The notes beneath the pieces were generated by a model. That model did not search any database, had not been told where the DNA came from, and saw only the letters and a program-made list of their open reading frames with translations. The translations under genes and the position numbers were made by a program. Positions 48,801-63,800 of a stretch of 64,000 nt of DNA are shown here, piece after piece. The first letter of the stretch is position 1, and every line of letters starts with the position of its first letter. This DNA is from Sipunculus nudus (taxonomy: Eukaryota > Annelida > Sipuncula > Golfingiida > Sipunculidae), in NCBI GenBank assembly GCA_026874595.1, contig CM049307.1, forward strand, positions 76,300,643-76,364,642, read 5' to 3'.

Positions 48801-51800
48801 ATATCAGTCTGGATTAATAATCTTTAAGATCTATCTTCACATAATTTCTAATCATATATAGTGCTATGGAAAATAGAAAAAAATGTTAATATGCAATTGC
48901 ATTAAATGGAGTATGAAAAGTATTCTTGCTTGAAAGCTGTAGGTCAAAGTGCGTTTGGTGTCAGTCCAGGCTTTATAGTTAATTATCGAATTTACATGCA
49001 GGTTGGAGAAAGTAGCCTTCTTAGTGTCAGCTTGCTATATATCAAATATTGAATAGTTATATTGTTCAGTATTAAATAGTTCATGTACAAACAGTTAACT
49101 TTCATGACTGATATTATTTCATTTGCAGGGATATTGCACGAGCTAAAAGCCGTGAGAGAATGGAGAGATCCTACGACCAGATGATCGAGGGATATGACAA
49201 AATGATGAACAAAGTCTCACAGATGCCTCCATGGGCACCAATCAAAACAAGGAATGCACTGGAGCCTGGAGCCCTAGCTGTCACGAGTGTCAATCAGACT
49301 TCAGATTTAGTGGTAAATCAAGATAATTACATCACTATATATTATATTCGTCTACACTTTCCATAAGTGTTTATAAATTGGCATTTCCCATGTACCGTCC
49401 TTAATATTGTCGAGTTGTGGCTTCTTATGTATATATAACTGTGCAGCAGTTTTCATGAGTGTACTTTTGAGGGGGTTATACAAGTTTGACTCTTTGTACT
49501 TCTCAGGTTAGGCCTTTTAGTGAAAATTCATGCCCATTTGATTCTAAAACTAGCAGTAGTACACCATGTCTGACCATGTGTTCAGTAAGCCCCAAATTAA
49601 TTAAAAAAATACCTTCATTTTTAATTTTCAATTAGATATACCAAAATTGCATGAATGTTCAACACAATAGCTGTCTTTTATTCCATCTTAGCACCTGATT
49701 CTCCATATTGAGGATGTTCCTGGTTTTTATTCAGTAATTAGACCCTGTTAGCCATAAGAAGTCTTATTTATATTCTAAATTGCCTAGGTGTGATCAATTT
49801 CTAAATGTGTAATCAAGAGCTTATTTTCCCCCAACAGAAAGCAACTGATGTTGGTACAGGCGTCGCTGACAGTCAGTCATCTTGTGAATGGTTACAGACC
49901 CACAGCATTGCTCACCAGAAACTCACGCTCAAAGATCTCGTCAACAAAGCCACCATTGGAAGGTAAACAACAATTACATGTGAAATATGTGTTATATGAA
50001 AACATGTACAGTTATAAGGGAATATAAGTAAAGAGTACATTAATTTTTTAATAAACAGCCACAGAAGCCATAATTTTCTTTAAGATTACCAATGTACCTT
50101 TATTTTACATATACAGTGAAACCTCGTTGTGTCGAACTTGCTTAAGTCGAATACCTCGGTTATGTCAAAGTTTAAGGCTCGATATTCTGGACCACTCTAG
50201 TTAAATTATGACCAAATAAAACCCACTTGTGTCGAACCTCGGATGTGTCGAAGATTTCTGAGGGTCCCTTCAACTTCAACACAACGAGGTTTCACTGTAT
50301 GTACATTTAATTTTGAATGGGCTCTTCATTTTAATTTGTTTGCTTTTCCAACAAAGACCCAAGAGGAAAGGCATGCGTAAGAAGATAAAGTAAGGCTGTC
50401 ACCATCACAACAGAATTTTACTTGTATCAGTGAATGGACACTGATTTACCTGTATCATTTCACAAAAGTCAACACATTTTATCGTTGAAGACATAGCATG
50501 TTTTAAAAACTCAAGTTTTGCATGTGATTGTGTATTATGTATAAAGCAGTTGTTATTTCTTTTCATGAATTTCACTTTCTTATTGCACACTGCCATGTAG
50601 TATGCTTGTGCTATGAGAATATGTTAAAGCATAATTTAAAGATAAGTGTTGTTGATTGACTGTTATTCAAACAGATATGTCACATATATTGAATGGCCAC
50701 TGTTAGCGCTTATGGGGCTATAATGATGCTTGTTTTACTCACATTGGATTATATTAAGTCCAAACACTATCATTTAGCATTAATTTGCATGTGAGATCAT
50801 TATTTTATGTAGCATCTTGTGTCATTGTAACTTTATAGATGCATGTTTGGTATGCTGCCCTCTGGTGAGCAAGGGCAAAACTAAAAGTGAAAAGAAAAAT
50901 CTTCCTTTTGTGGTTAATGTGCAATACTTAATCACCATAAGCATTAACATCATGAACCTGTTTTTGAATTGTAATTTAAGATTGTCCATCTGATAACTTG
51001 TAAACTGTTGTGTCAGTAGGGCCAAGAAAAAGAATTTGAAGTACATATGTTTACTGACAGTTGAATGGCCAGAATATATGCAAATGAAATGATACTAAGT
51101 CTCTGCATGTGTTTCAGCTATTCCAACTGACCCTGTCCTCTACATTCTGGTCTCAAATTTTCTTGACCATTTAGACACTGTACTCACTGTATAGAGAGGC
51201 ATCTCATGTTGCCTGTATTTATACCATGGGATGATGTCATGTGAATATTCAAGGTTATTCTGAGCATTGTACTCTTGTCATCTACAAGATGAAGACTGAC
51301 AGGAAACAAAAATAATTAAAACAAAATTCCTTCACTTCATGCAGAAATAATTAATTCATATTATTATTTATTATAATAATTAAGAAATAACAGCATGGTC
51401 ATACATTTGCAGGCCGACCACAGATAAAGAGACAGGGAAAGTACAACAGCACTTACAGTTTGAGGCCAACGACATCAATGAGTTTGAATATAGGCTGAAT
51501 GTGTGAGTACCCTAGAGTCATAATGTTTGTATGATGTGTCAGTTTAAAGTCATCAGTTCATCTTACCGTGATAATATTATGTATATCATGAAACTGTGAT
51601 GAAATTAAGTTAGTTATTTATCATCATATTAATGATGTCATATAGATAAATACATAAATTTAAGATAACATTTAGAATATTATATATTATGATACAAGAT
51701 AGGACCAGCATCTGTGGCAGCCTATTTCTCATAGTATAGGTAACAAATAGCTGGTCAAAAAGCTGCCTTTCTTTATGTCCCTTCATAAGTACTGGGGGGT

Positions 51801-54800
51801 CAGACCAGCCACAAGTAATTCCAGTATACCATATTTACATTATTTGTGTTGACAAGAATCATCAACTTTGTCATCCTTACATTTCTTTATTATACAGGAA
51901 TCATTAATGAATTAAGTTTGATAAATTGGTAAGAGAAGCTCCTGATTGATATTTACAAAACTTATTATGAAGCATAAGCAATATTTAAAATTCACCTTAA
52001 ACTTGTAATAATTTAAACCATGCCATTTCTACATGTAATTTTGACAAAACATTGAGAAAAAAACTTTTTATTATTATTCTGGTAATTTATTATATAATTA
52101 TCATAATTGTTCATCCTTGTTGATTTTGATGTGGATTTTAATCCTTTATGTATTTTTTTTTGTAGAGGTATAGAGACATATACAAAAAGAATCAAGTGGC
52201 TTCTTCAGGGCAGTAAGAGGGTAAGTAAACAGCAGCTTATGTTTCATGAAGTCTGACTGATTTTCTTGATGGCTGTTAAACAACATTCAAGATCATTTAT
52301 TAGGAAAAGACAAACTTTCTCAATAAGTTAACACACATTTTCATTGGCATCAAATGATCAGGTCCCATATAAAGTTATGTGGGAATTATATAATTATAAA
52401 TTTAAGATATTTTTATATTGACTCATATTTCATTGTAAAGTTGAATTAAACTCCAGGAGAATGTTCTTCGGTAGCAACTACGGTCCAGCAACATCCAAGC
52501 CATAGAGTGCCTTGAATTAATTATCATAACTAGTTGTACAATCCATGTAAAATAAATAAAGTTTATATTGTTGACACACAATTGCACATACACATGTCTT
52601 GATTTACAGAGTTACTGTTTTTATTAAGAACTAGATATAGCCTGTGAATGGAGTGTGTTTTGCCAATTATTATTATTGTATATGGTGATGTGATTATCTA
52701 GGTTTTTTCTTTCAGATATTTGGTCTTGTGAAAGGAATGCGTGTGGCTTTAGTTCTGGATTCATCTGATGCCAACTGTGGTTTTGGTCGTTTGTCAGACT
52801 TCCAGGAATCTTTACTGGTAATAAGATGAGAATATCATATATTCATGGAAATAAATATTAAATTGGACCAAAACATAACAGTACAATAACTTAAGTTGTT
52901 TGCAGACTTCCAGATTCTTGTTATTTCTCTAAAGACTGGAGAGCTTAGTTTTATCAATTATATCTTCAGCTGAGTACCAGTTTCCCTTAAGTGGGAACCC
53001 AACATTTTTTGTCCTATGAAAATAGATTTCAAGTCTCACCAAACTTTCTGTGTTATTTATAGCAACAGATCATTACGAATGCAAGTTAATTTATAATGAC
53101 ATCATAAAAAGTTATTGTGATTAATCAGGTGTTACATATGTATAGACATTTCCTAACAGTTTATTAGAGCACCTAATATTGTCGATTTACCAAATGTTCT
53201 TCAGGTATGATATTCAGGATACATTCTGCTTGTGTATTTGTCTTGATTCTGCTATTTCAATGAAATACAAACACTACCTAATGCTTTTGACCACAAGAAC
53301 TCAACATTTAAAGACCAAAATATTCTCTGCAACTTTGTAAATAACAGATTTTAGGAAACTGAAAAACCTTGAGACTTATAGGTTTGGCATGGTAGGGAAT
53401 TAAGATTATTAATTCCTTAGCTGTTTAATTTATTTTTAGCATCTGATAGATGAGCAGCTGTCAGACAAGAAGGGACTTTACCTGTTATCATTTGGGACGG
53501 ACCCTCAGCCTCTGTGGAAGAACACTCGGGACTTAAACAGCAGAATGTGAGTAAACAGTGGGCATATAAACATTTTTCTTGTACTCTATATGAAAAGTTA
53601 GGTTCAAATGAGAACCAGTGAATCTAGATTCAGACATCTCAGAGACAATGCAAATGTGATAAATTCATGAAAAACAGTGTAAATACACTCAAAAATAAGT
53701 ATGAATCAAATGAAAGACCTAGGCAGTCTACATAATTATATGATTCATAATGGGTTTCTGATAAGTCTGTGAGTGCTGTAGTTGTTTTTTACTTTGAAAA
53801 TAATATGTCTGTACTTAAATGCAAATAATAATACGAACTTACTGGTAGCTCTGTATTTAAATTTAGATGCAAAATTTACAAAAACAAATGCATTTGACCA
53901 GTGAAGAGTTAACGCCAATTATAAGATGACATATCAGTTACACTTTATAAATGTTCACTTCAATGTGTATTTCACACACATCTATAATTTTGTCACAAAT
54001 TCAGGTTTAAATATCACAATGTCCTGTCTCACACTGCTTTATTGTAGCAATAAATGTGTACATTGTTTAGTGAGGCTAACATTTGAACATGTGATTAGAT
54101 TAAATTGATTGTAAATTTGTAATATTTTGATATTTGATGTGTATTTTGTATATTGATGTGTTAATGAGTTTATTGTGATCTGTTGTTTGTGTAACCACAC
54201 CAGTAAGCAGAGAATGTAAGTTAATCAACAAGTGTAGAATGTGAACAAATGTGCACCTGATATCCTAGAGCAGTTATGCTTCCTCTTCTCTCTACTCCTT
54301 CAGTTATCTATACTTTTACAACTAGTGCGGTTTCACCTGAATAGCTTTGGGTTGCTAGGAATGCAAAATTCCATTTTAAGCGTTAACAATAATTAATTTC
54401 TTTAACTTGCATATAATTTAAACTCTACGTGGGTTCTGCAGCTCAAGTATATAGAGTGACCACTGGAATATTCAGCTTTTTGGCAACTCCCAAACTAGAG
54501 TACTTTTTAAATAATAATGACTGATTCTTAGTGATCTTGATTACAATAAGAAAAACAATAATCATCCTTCACAGGTATAAAATAATTTACTTGTTAACTC
54601 CAATGAAGCCATGGTTTATCATTTTTTAATTATTATATTACATAATTAGGGATTTCTTTATTTCTGTTTCTTTCAGACCCAAATATTTTAATAATGTTTA
54701 TATTGTCAACTCTGTCTCAGATTATTGTTTTCACTCATGCATGTTGACCAGGATATCCTTTCCCCCTCATAACTGGCAGAATTATAAATCTGTAACTGCT

Positions 54801-57800
54801 GATGTCTATGTAATATTTGATTTTGTATTATTGCACCATAATATTTTATTTTAACTAGTTGTGCTAATTGTTTTGTTCTAGTTAGATTGGTTTAATTATT
54901 TGAAGCAATTCAGTTGTTAATTGCACTGTCCATTTCTCAAAGCCATTAAATCAAAGTTTAAAGCTAAAAATAAGAGGAAAAAATCAAACTAGATCTGATT
55001 CTTAGATAGTATTACAAATCCAAGATTGATGCACATAGGATGGTGGTTAGGAGGTCTTAGAATATAATTAGTTTATATAGTCATGAATTATACAGTGCTT
55101 AATACATAGTTATGTAGGTAATATGAAGAAATGAGATTAAATGTAGTCCTGATTAATAATATAGCTTATGCAGAATAATTAGGAGGTGATTCAAATGATT
55201 TACAACTGTGGATTACAGAAATAACTTGAAAAATCATTTGTTATTTAATGTATATTTAAGGTATAATAATTGTCCCTAACTGATGTTCACAGGGGTTTAC
55301 ATAAGACTCTCAATATTATGAAAAATATAATCAAATGAATAAATGTCAAGCTGGGAAAACCATAAAAATTAATTTTAGGAATTTATATGAAAAATCAGGA
55401 TAAGCATAAACTTTGCCAAACTTTTGGACTGTCATAAAAAAAGTTTCTATTGGATTCTGAATTATGATAAAAGGATTACAGTGTGACCATAAAAATGGAA
55501 ATTGTATAAGTATGAAAGTCAGTAAATATTAAAAGGAAATTAACTTTTAGATTGTTCTTGAAAAGTATATTTTATAAAGAATTTAAGATATTCAAGAGGA
55601 TTATAAAAATAATGGTATGGCCAGAGTATGGCCTTGAAAAATAGTTTTACTTTCTTTGTGTAAAAATACAGACATTTTCAGTAGTGAATGAAAGATATAT
55701 AAGTTTTATGATATAAAAAATAGCCTGTGATAAAGCTTACAAATAATTTAATAATTTCAGTGTCCAAAATGTAAAAATACAAATAACAAAATACATGTAA
55801 CAAACTGTTTATGCGAGATGCTTTGTTTTCAGTTTGGATGAGGCCAAACAGTGGGTGTCCCAGACACAGCCCAGTGGTGGATGTAACCTCCTCAGGGGCC
55901 TCAAGATGGTGTTCAAACAAAAAGATATTGATGCGATTGTCCTTGTCCTGGGCAGTGTGTAAGTCAGCAAAGCTTTGTAACGGTTGGACCTACATGTCCT
56001 GAAATGGCTTTTATTATCATATATTTTATTTTCATGTATGAAAATGTTTTGAATTATTTTGGATTGACCAGAGTGATTTTATTATTTTAATTTGTACTAA
56101 ATATTGGGATTGAATTAAACAAATAGCATCTTGTTTGAAGTACACAGCCAGCCAGCACCAATGTAAATTTGTATGTAAATACCATATATAGCATGTGTAA
56201 ATTTATCTTTTGATGTGGAACCCCTGTTGTATGGATGAGTGGATTTCTGGTTATATTTCTTAAAACCTGGAATTAAACTAATTTGGCATGTAAATCGTAA
56301 AATACCATATATGAATTGTATTGTGTATTGGGTCATGAGCAAATTATTGATACATGCGACATCATGATATAATATATTGTTTCAGCCAGAAGGTTGAGAT
56401 GAATGTTTATCTCCCCTGTGTATTATTTACAGGCCAGACCAGAGCGCGGAGGTTTTATGTGATTATGTTAACCAGATGGCTGTTGGTCGAAAAGTTCCCC
56501 TACACACAGTGGCTTATGACTGCAGTAACCACATGACCAATGTAAGTTCTCCTATTTCAGTAGAGTAACATGACTGATGTGATTCTAACTTAAAGCATAA
56601 ACCCCTAAATTTGCTCATTTTCAGTCAGGCCACACCAAATAAAAACTGATGGCACTACAGACTCTTTGAACCAAAATTTTGGTGCAAGCAGGCAATTATT
56701 TTGTTTTTAAATGTTTAATTTAGTGGCATTTGGAGTTTTTGGACACAATATATTGAATTTTGCAAGCTTTGCTGAAACTGAAAAAAAAAACTTCTTCAGT
56801 TCTTGAACTGGTGTATATTGTTACTGGAATATTCCCAGCATTTTTTGCAAACCTAAAACCTTGGAAAATGGGGGTGACTGACATGTTAGCTTATTTTGAA
56901 AATATATTATTATTATAATTATTATTATTTATCACTGACTCATAGAAGATCATTATAACTGTTTGTAGGTGACATTGAGGAAACTGTCAGAAGAATCTGG
57001 AGGTCGTTATCACTGTTATACTGCTACATGTGAGGTATGACTGGTATACTTATTAAAATGTTCTGATATCAATTGATAATATTTATGTCAATATACCAGG
57101 TATGTAAATATATGATAATGCAAAATGATAATGATAATATTTAATAATTTAATGTCAGCAGTTTTCTTCTTGAAAATTATATATGAAATGAACAAATTGT
57201 TCTTTTATCTGCACAAAGTAAAGCACACACTGTTATGTTAAGATCTTTATGCATTTACCACTTCAGTTCAATAGGATAAATCCCTTTGGGCTGAAAAAAA
57301 TGTCCATTTGTTTTAGTTAATCATTGGAACACTGTGCATTGAAAAAATGACACCTGGATAATTTGAACAGAAAAATTAGTTTAATTGGAATTGATGATTA
57401 TAATGCAGGTTATGGACGCTCTGTATTAAAACCCAGTGTCATATGGTTATTTTTTATTATAAATTATTGTAAACTGCATATACAGATTGGTCCCTTTATG
57501 CACCCAATGCACTCTCACTCGGTGTGAGATTATTTTAGAATTTAATACTTTATTAAGTCAAATTATTGGCCGCCTCTTGTTGGTATGTTGTTACTTGACT
57601 GGGACTGATTCAGTCATTCAGTCATGCATTAAGTCAGCAAGCTCATCCTTAATTTACCAGCCTGTCTCTTGCTGCTACAGGAACAGATCTACACAGGTAC
57701 AGACATCAGCACGCTGCTTCAGGAGATCCAGACAGCTCAGGACGTCCTGAACAAGATCAAACAGATGAGACAGGGGCTGCTTGGTACAGCTCTAGTCAGT

Positions 57801-60800
57801 GTCATGAATGAGGTGAGAGATCAAACTTACTGTGTTTAACATATCAGAGAGCAAAGATTTTCCTGTGGTTAGTTTGTCACTAAATAAATTCATAAGTAAC
57901 AGATCGACATAAATTTTGTATTTCCCAAAGGGCTCTGAGCTCAAAGGTTTTTCTGTATATTTGAAAATTGGGTAAATAAAGGTGGTTTCTAAGGCACTGC
58001 ATGCATCCAAACATTTTATTTTAATTTTAGTAGAAATTAACCAATATGAAGCTCAGCCACTTGCACATTCCTTTCAAGGAAAATAATATAATACTTTGAA
58101 GAAATTTCCTTCTTTTTGTTGTGTCACTATTTAGCAAAGCAAGTCTGTTATTATCATGTTATCCCCTGATCAAATAAAATTTTAATACAAAATATAAAGA
58201 ACATTGTCTGTTGCCCAGTAGTATTCACTTTCTTTAACAAAATCTGTGTAAACCAAAAATATATAATAAAGAAGTATAACAAATTTGCCCTCTTGCAATG
58301 ATTTCTGAAAAAAGGGCCTGAGAAACTTTTTTTTGAGAACTTTTTTTGGCCTTACAGTAGTACAGAGGTGTCATTGATAACATTATTAAAACCTTGTGTG
58401 ATAGTATTGTGATTTAGCATCTCATCAAATGACCAAAATTAATTTCACCCTTGGCTTGGAGAGCATGTTGAGTTGTCATGAATTAGTTGTGAATAACGTG
58501 TCAGATTTTTATTTATTTACAAGATCATGTTTACACTTTTATTCACAGATTTCAACAGAGGTGTCAAAGTTACCACAGTCTCGGTTCCTGCCCCGTCCAC
58601 CAGGTCATGAGGATCCTCTCAGGATAGAAATGCCTAAGTTCCAGCCAACCACATCAGTCGACTGGCTGTCACAACACGGGCTGAAAGGTCAGTGTCTTAA
58701 CCATAGCTGTAGTAGCATGATAAAAAATGAAGAAAAAAACATGTCAAACATGGGACCAAATTAGTGCACATGTGCAGTGATGTAGGACTTTGGTCCAGAC
58801 TCAAATCCACTTTTTTTCAGGAATTCAGGCTCAGACTTGGACTTTATCCTCGACTCAGACTGGGACTGGGAAGTCAGGCTTAAATAAGGCCAGTCCAGTA
58901 GAAAAAACAATGGTATGTGAAAACCATGGTCATAAGATTATAACAAGACAGACTGTATTATGCTGTATTATATGCTGTATTTTCTCTGCACCAAGAGAAA
59001 AGTACAATAAAAAATGAAATTAAAATACATATATGTATTTTGATATATAAAAATACACATGGTAATCTCAAATGTTTATCTTAAATGCTTTTAATAACTT
59101 TTTTTCTGGACTCAAGTTGCAAAAGACATGGACTTGAAGAATGTGGTCTCACACACAGACTTGCATTTAAGTGGCTAAAACTGAAACTTGCACTCTTGAC
59201 TCAGCTATTGTGGACTCAACTTCAGCACTACACACAGGGAAGGATGGCAAGCTAACAATGTTCATCTCACATACACTGAAATATAGGTCAATCATGGATC
59301 ATGTTATAATTCAACATGTTTTTTTAATACATATATTAAGATATATGTATATTTGCAGCAAGGAGACTGGATTTGTACCAAGTCTTGGCACCCAATGCTT
59401 TCTCATACAAGGAAGAATTCATCCCTGTCATCAGAAAAACTGTCCAGTCCCAAGTCCATGAGGTTAGTATATTGACATTATGTGAGCAGGCTTTCTCAGG
59501 GGTTGAAACTAAATAGGGCCATCATGACCAAAGCCTGTATATTCATATATTGCCTGAAAAGCTTCATGCCCAGGTGGTGTGCAGTATCTTTTCCTGTGTT
59601 GAGCAAAGCCCCATTATGTATATTTTGCATACAATCTTATTTCATGTCCTTTGATCAGCATTTATAACATTTTTATAGCATACTTCTGTTAAAAAGAAAT
59701 TAAAAAAACTTTGTTTTCTTGAAAATAATGTTTTTTTTTTCACTTTGGATCATTTTTTAAATATTTCACTTCTTATATAATTAAAAAATGTGGCAAAGGT
59801 TGTGATATTTTGTCTTTATTAATTAAATGATTAATTGTAAAATATTTCTTCATAGAATTTCTTAGTTATATATTAATTTGGCTCGCCATCACATTATTAG
59901 ATGAGAGAATTTATACATTAACATATATACTGCTAAAAGGTTCACTGTTTATTTGTATATTGTACTTTTTTAACCAACCAAAATGGAGCATAATAGAGGG
60001 AAAGCTTTTGTACTGTAGCCTAAATATACCTCATAACAGATTACATAACTGTTTTTTTGGCTTCAATTCTTGATAAGATCATATAGGAATAGAATCACTG
60101 GAATGTTTCAACATTAGGCATATCTTGACCTTTCTGTTCATTCATTGTCTCCACCAGATGTCACTCTCTCTCACTGACCATGCAGGTGTGACTTTCTGGT
60201 GGACACTGTAGCAATAAGAGCATGTTTTTGCACTTTGACCAAAGTTCTGTTGTTTGTTTGGTTGCGCAAAAGGCATTTTAGCGCCCCGGTTCAGGGCTTT
60301 GGTTGGACCAGCGGTCAGACAAAGCTGAACTGAGAATGGTTGTTGGTTCTGTGCAGACAGAATAATGTATTTAAAACTCTCATACATAATACACCTGTGG
60401 ACATGGCCCTGAACAAGTATAAATGTACTTGGGCATTGAGTGCAAATGGGTTGAAACACACTCACTTCAGGGTCATCTGGTCTTGAAAAACACAACAGGG
60501 AAAAATAGGGAAACCCAGGAATCCCAACAACTTTTTTCATTAAAAAAGTCTGAATATTACGAAGCGCTAAAAATGTTGAGTGTGATTTGGTTATTTCAAA
60601 GATGCAATTTTGTTTATGACCAAGTAGTATTTTAGTGCAATCTAGCAACCAGATTCTGTTCACAACCAAACAAACAATTCGCAAAAATGCACCCTAATGT
60701 TGACCTGTTTGTTACCTGGTATCTGTGTTATCTGGAATTAAAACATTTGTCAGATGTATCAAAATATACATTTATGCAAACAGTTAGTGCTGCAAGACTA

Positions 60801-63800
60801 ATTTTATGTGTCACACATATAGTTCAAACTGGAACATTATTTTTCTCTTGTTTTTTCCTGAGAACAGAAGGCCATGACTCAGTTCCAGTGGCATGATGGG
60901 TCCATGAAGAATGTCCACGTGGACATGACTCAGCTGTTTGAGTATCAGAAGCAACTCGGGGCAGCAGTCAAATTGTTTGAGAAACGCATTGATTGGTTGT
61001 CTAGCAACAGCAGGAAGATCTTTGGTACCATCACAGAAAAAAAGTAATGTCCACATTTGATCTCTTTAGTTTATTTATGCACTGTGTTGAATAAGATATC
61101 ATGGACAGCAATTAAGTTCAGTGCGCCTTCTATCTGAAAAGATTTAATTTGTGCTTGTTTATCAATTTTAACAACTTATGCAAATGTTGTGAATTCATTA
61201 TTTTCCCTTATTTATCTTCATGATTCAGTTATAGTCTACATAATTTCTTAAAAAGAAATATGCCAATTTAAATCATTTAAATTATGCTAATGTATTGTTC
61301 TTAAATACACACACTGTTCAAGTCTGTCACTCAACTGTTTTTTTCATCTATTCTGCAGAAAATTTTCTGATACAAGTTTTACTTGCCTATTCTTACAGTG
61401 TTGTGATCGTCGTGGACCTGTCTATCTCCAGTAAGAACTACCTGGTTCACATCCAGCATTCACTGAGGCTTCTTCTGGAACAACAGATGGCAAACAAGGA
61501 TTACTTCAACATTGTAGGGTCAGTGCTTTATCTTTAACAGATTAGTGTAAAGCCTGAATATAGTGTATATATGATCTTACCTTGAAAGTATTAATTTAGG
61601 TTATTAAATTGAGTTTTGATTCTGATTACTTTTTTTCTGATTGGTGAATTCAAGATTTTCCCTAATAACTTTTGTAATAAGTAATCAAATTAATAATCAT
61701 CAGTATTATTCAAACATCGAAACATAAGAATAAATGTTAACAGTTATGTTATAAAAAATTATTATTTAATAACTTATTTATTATTATTAATATATTTATT
61801 ATTACTATTATTATTATCATTACATTGTTATCATTGTATATATTGTTGATTATGTTTATTTGGTCTTTATATTGAAATATACAGCTTGCTAATCAAAGTA
61901 TTTGTTCTTGTTCTGTGAGGTCAAAGATTTCCTTCTTTTACTTTGTCTGTGGTCATAGTTTGTCTGAAGAGTTAATATTGATTGATGTGATTTGAACAGG
62001 TTTGGCAGTGATGTACATATGTGGAAACCCACCATGGTCAAACCCACACCTGAGAACCTGCAGGCTGCATGGAGGTAAGTAGTTGGTAAAATTTGCAAAT
62101 ACAGAAGTTAATTTAATCTGTTATAGAGGTGTACTTTTTCATGGCACTGAGGTTTTATTGGTTGATATCATAGTGTTCTACATCTCTACAAGGCAGGGAG
62201 TAAACATTTTCTGGCACAGCCTTCTCTCTTGTAGAGGGGGGTTCTCTTCTTGCTAGTAAATGGGTGTTCTCTTTCTCAGTGCTAAAGACTTCTGTACAGT
62301 GATTTTACTTCCTGCTGTAGGCCTAAAGCAATTCTCTTTGAAATAATAAAATATTTTAACTTCAGTGTGAAAGGTTTGTATACTGCAAGACATTGTTAAT
62401 GATCTTAATCAACAGATATGAATGGATTTTCCATCAGAGATCAGAAATTGCTTTGACCTGAATGCATAAGTTATTTAAGACCATTTCTAAAGTTTTTTTT
62501 CTCTATGAAAGGGGTATTAGTGTAACCTGTTTAGAGATGTGATAGATATAGCTGTATTTGTATATGTTTGTGACTTTAGGTGGATTCTGGACCTCCAGTG
62601 TGCAGGGAGTCGTAACTTCCTAAAGGCCTTCCAGGTGGCAGTAGAGAATGAACAGCAAATCAGCCACAATGTTGGTAAGTTTGTGTAGACAGATTACTGT
62701 ATTTAGTATCAGTGTGGATCAACTTCTGCTAACAATAGTTTCTGAAGCTTTTTGTAATTATAGTCACTATGAATGATTTGTTGAAGAGATTGATCAGTCA
62801 CAGTAGCCAAAAGTGACCAATAGTTTGTACCAATTGAGACTACACCTAGAATAGTTTGTTCAGTTCTAAGTAATAATTATTTTTTGTAACTCTGTAACAT
62901 TTAGTCTGCAGTTACCAAGACTGAACAGTTTGGATAATCTGTTTAGTCATTAGTTGCTTATAATTTAGATTACTGGTATATATTTATTTAATAAGGTTAT
63001 ATATTTATTAATATTATCTATCATTAATATTTATTTATTATGTAACTGTTCCTGCTTCATGAGCTACAGTGTTAGTTTTTTAGACATATAACATAAAAAT
63101 ATATTTTGAAAAATCATTTAAAGAAATATGATACAGTGTTGGCAATACATTTTCTCTGTAGAAATTATCATTTTGTATATATTTTCCTGTGACACAAATT
63201 TTTTGTAATTACTCATAGAATCACTTTGATTTACAGATGTAGAGGGATTGTACCTTTTCACCAGTGGTATTCCAGACCAGACACAAGATACACTCTGTTC
63301 ATATGTTGAGGAAAACACAGCTGGAAAGGTCACACGCGTTCACGTCATCCTGTTCAATGTGGACGATTATGACTCCCATGGTGCTATCCCTGGTCGCTAT
63401 GCCAACATCACAAAGACTGCAGAATGTTTGAGGAATTTGGCTCACTGTAGTGATGGACGCTTCCACTGGTTCAGGGAGACAGGTAGGCATATTTCTAAAA
63501 TAGAATTCAGTTTAACAACTGGCATATTTATACTCTTACCATTTTAAAATTACAAATTGGGAGATTCTGTATAAGTAAGAGTAAAGAAAGGTACCTTGTC
63601 TCGGCCCAAGACTGTTTATTCCATCTTTCACATTTAGGGTCACCTACCAATAGAGGAAATTTCCTATTGATTAATAGGTCACAAGGTCAAAGTTCGAGGT
63701 CACAGGATTGTCCTTGTAATTTTCACACTGACCAGGCTTTCAGTTTAATAGATGCAGTCTAAATATTCCCCTGTTGGGAGGGAGTGCTCCACTTTGGGTG

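Noticed and set aside
60142-60684. 180-codon reading frame on the - strand inside a VWA3-like intron
   Set aside because: No recognisable domain, low-complexity composition, and it overlaps a 14-bp inverted repeat (60251-60264 / 60663-60676), so it looks like a chance frame in a repeat.
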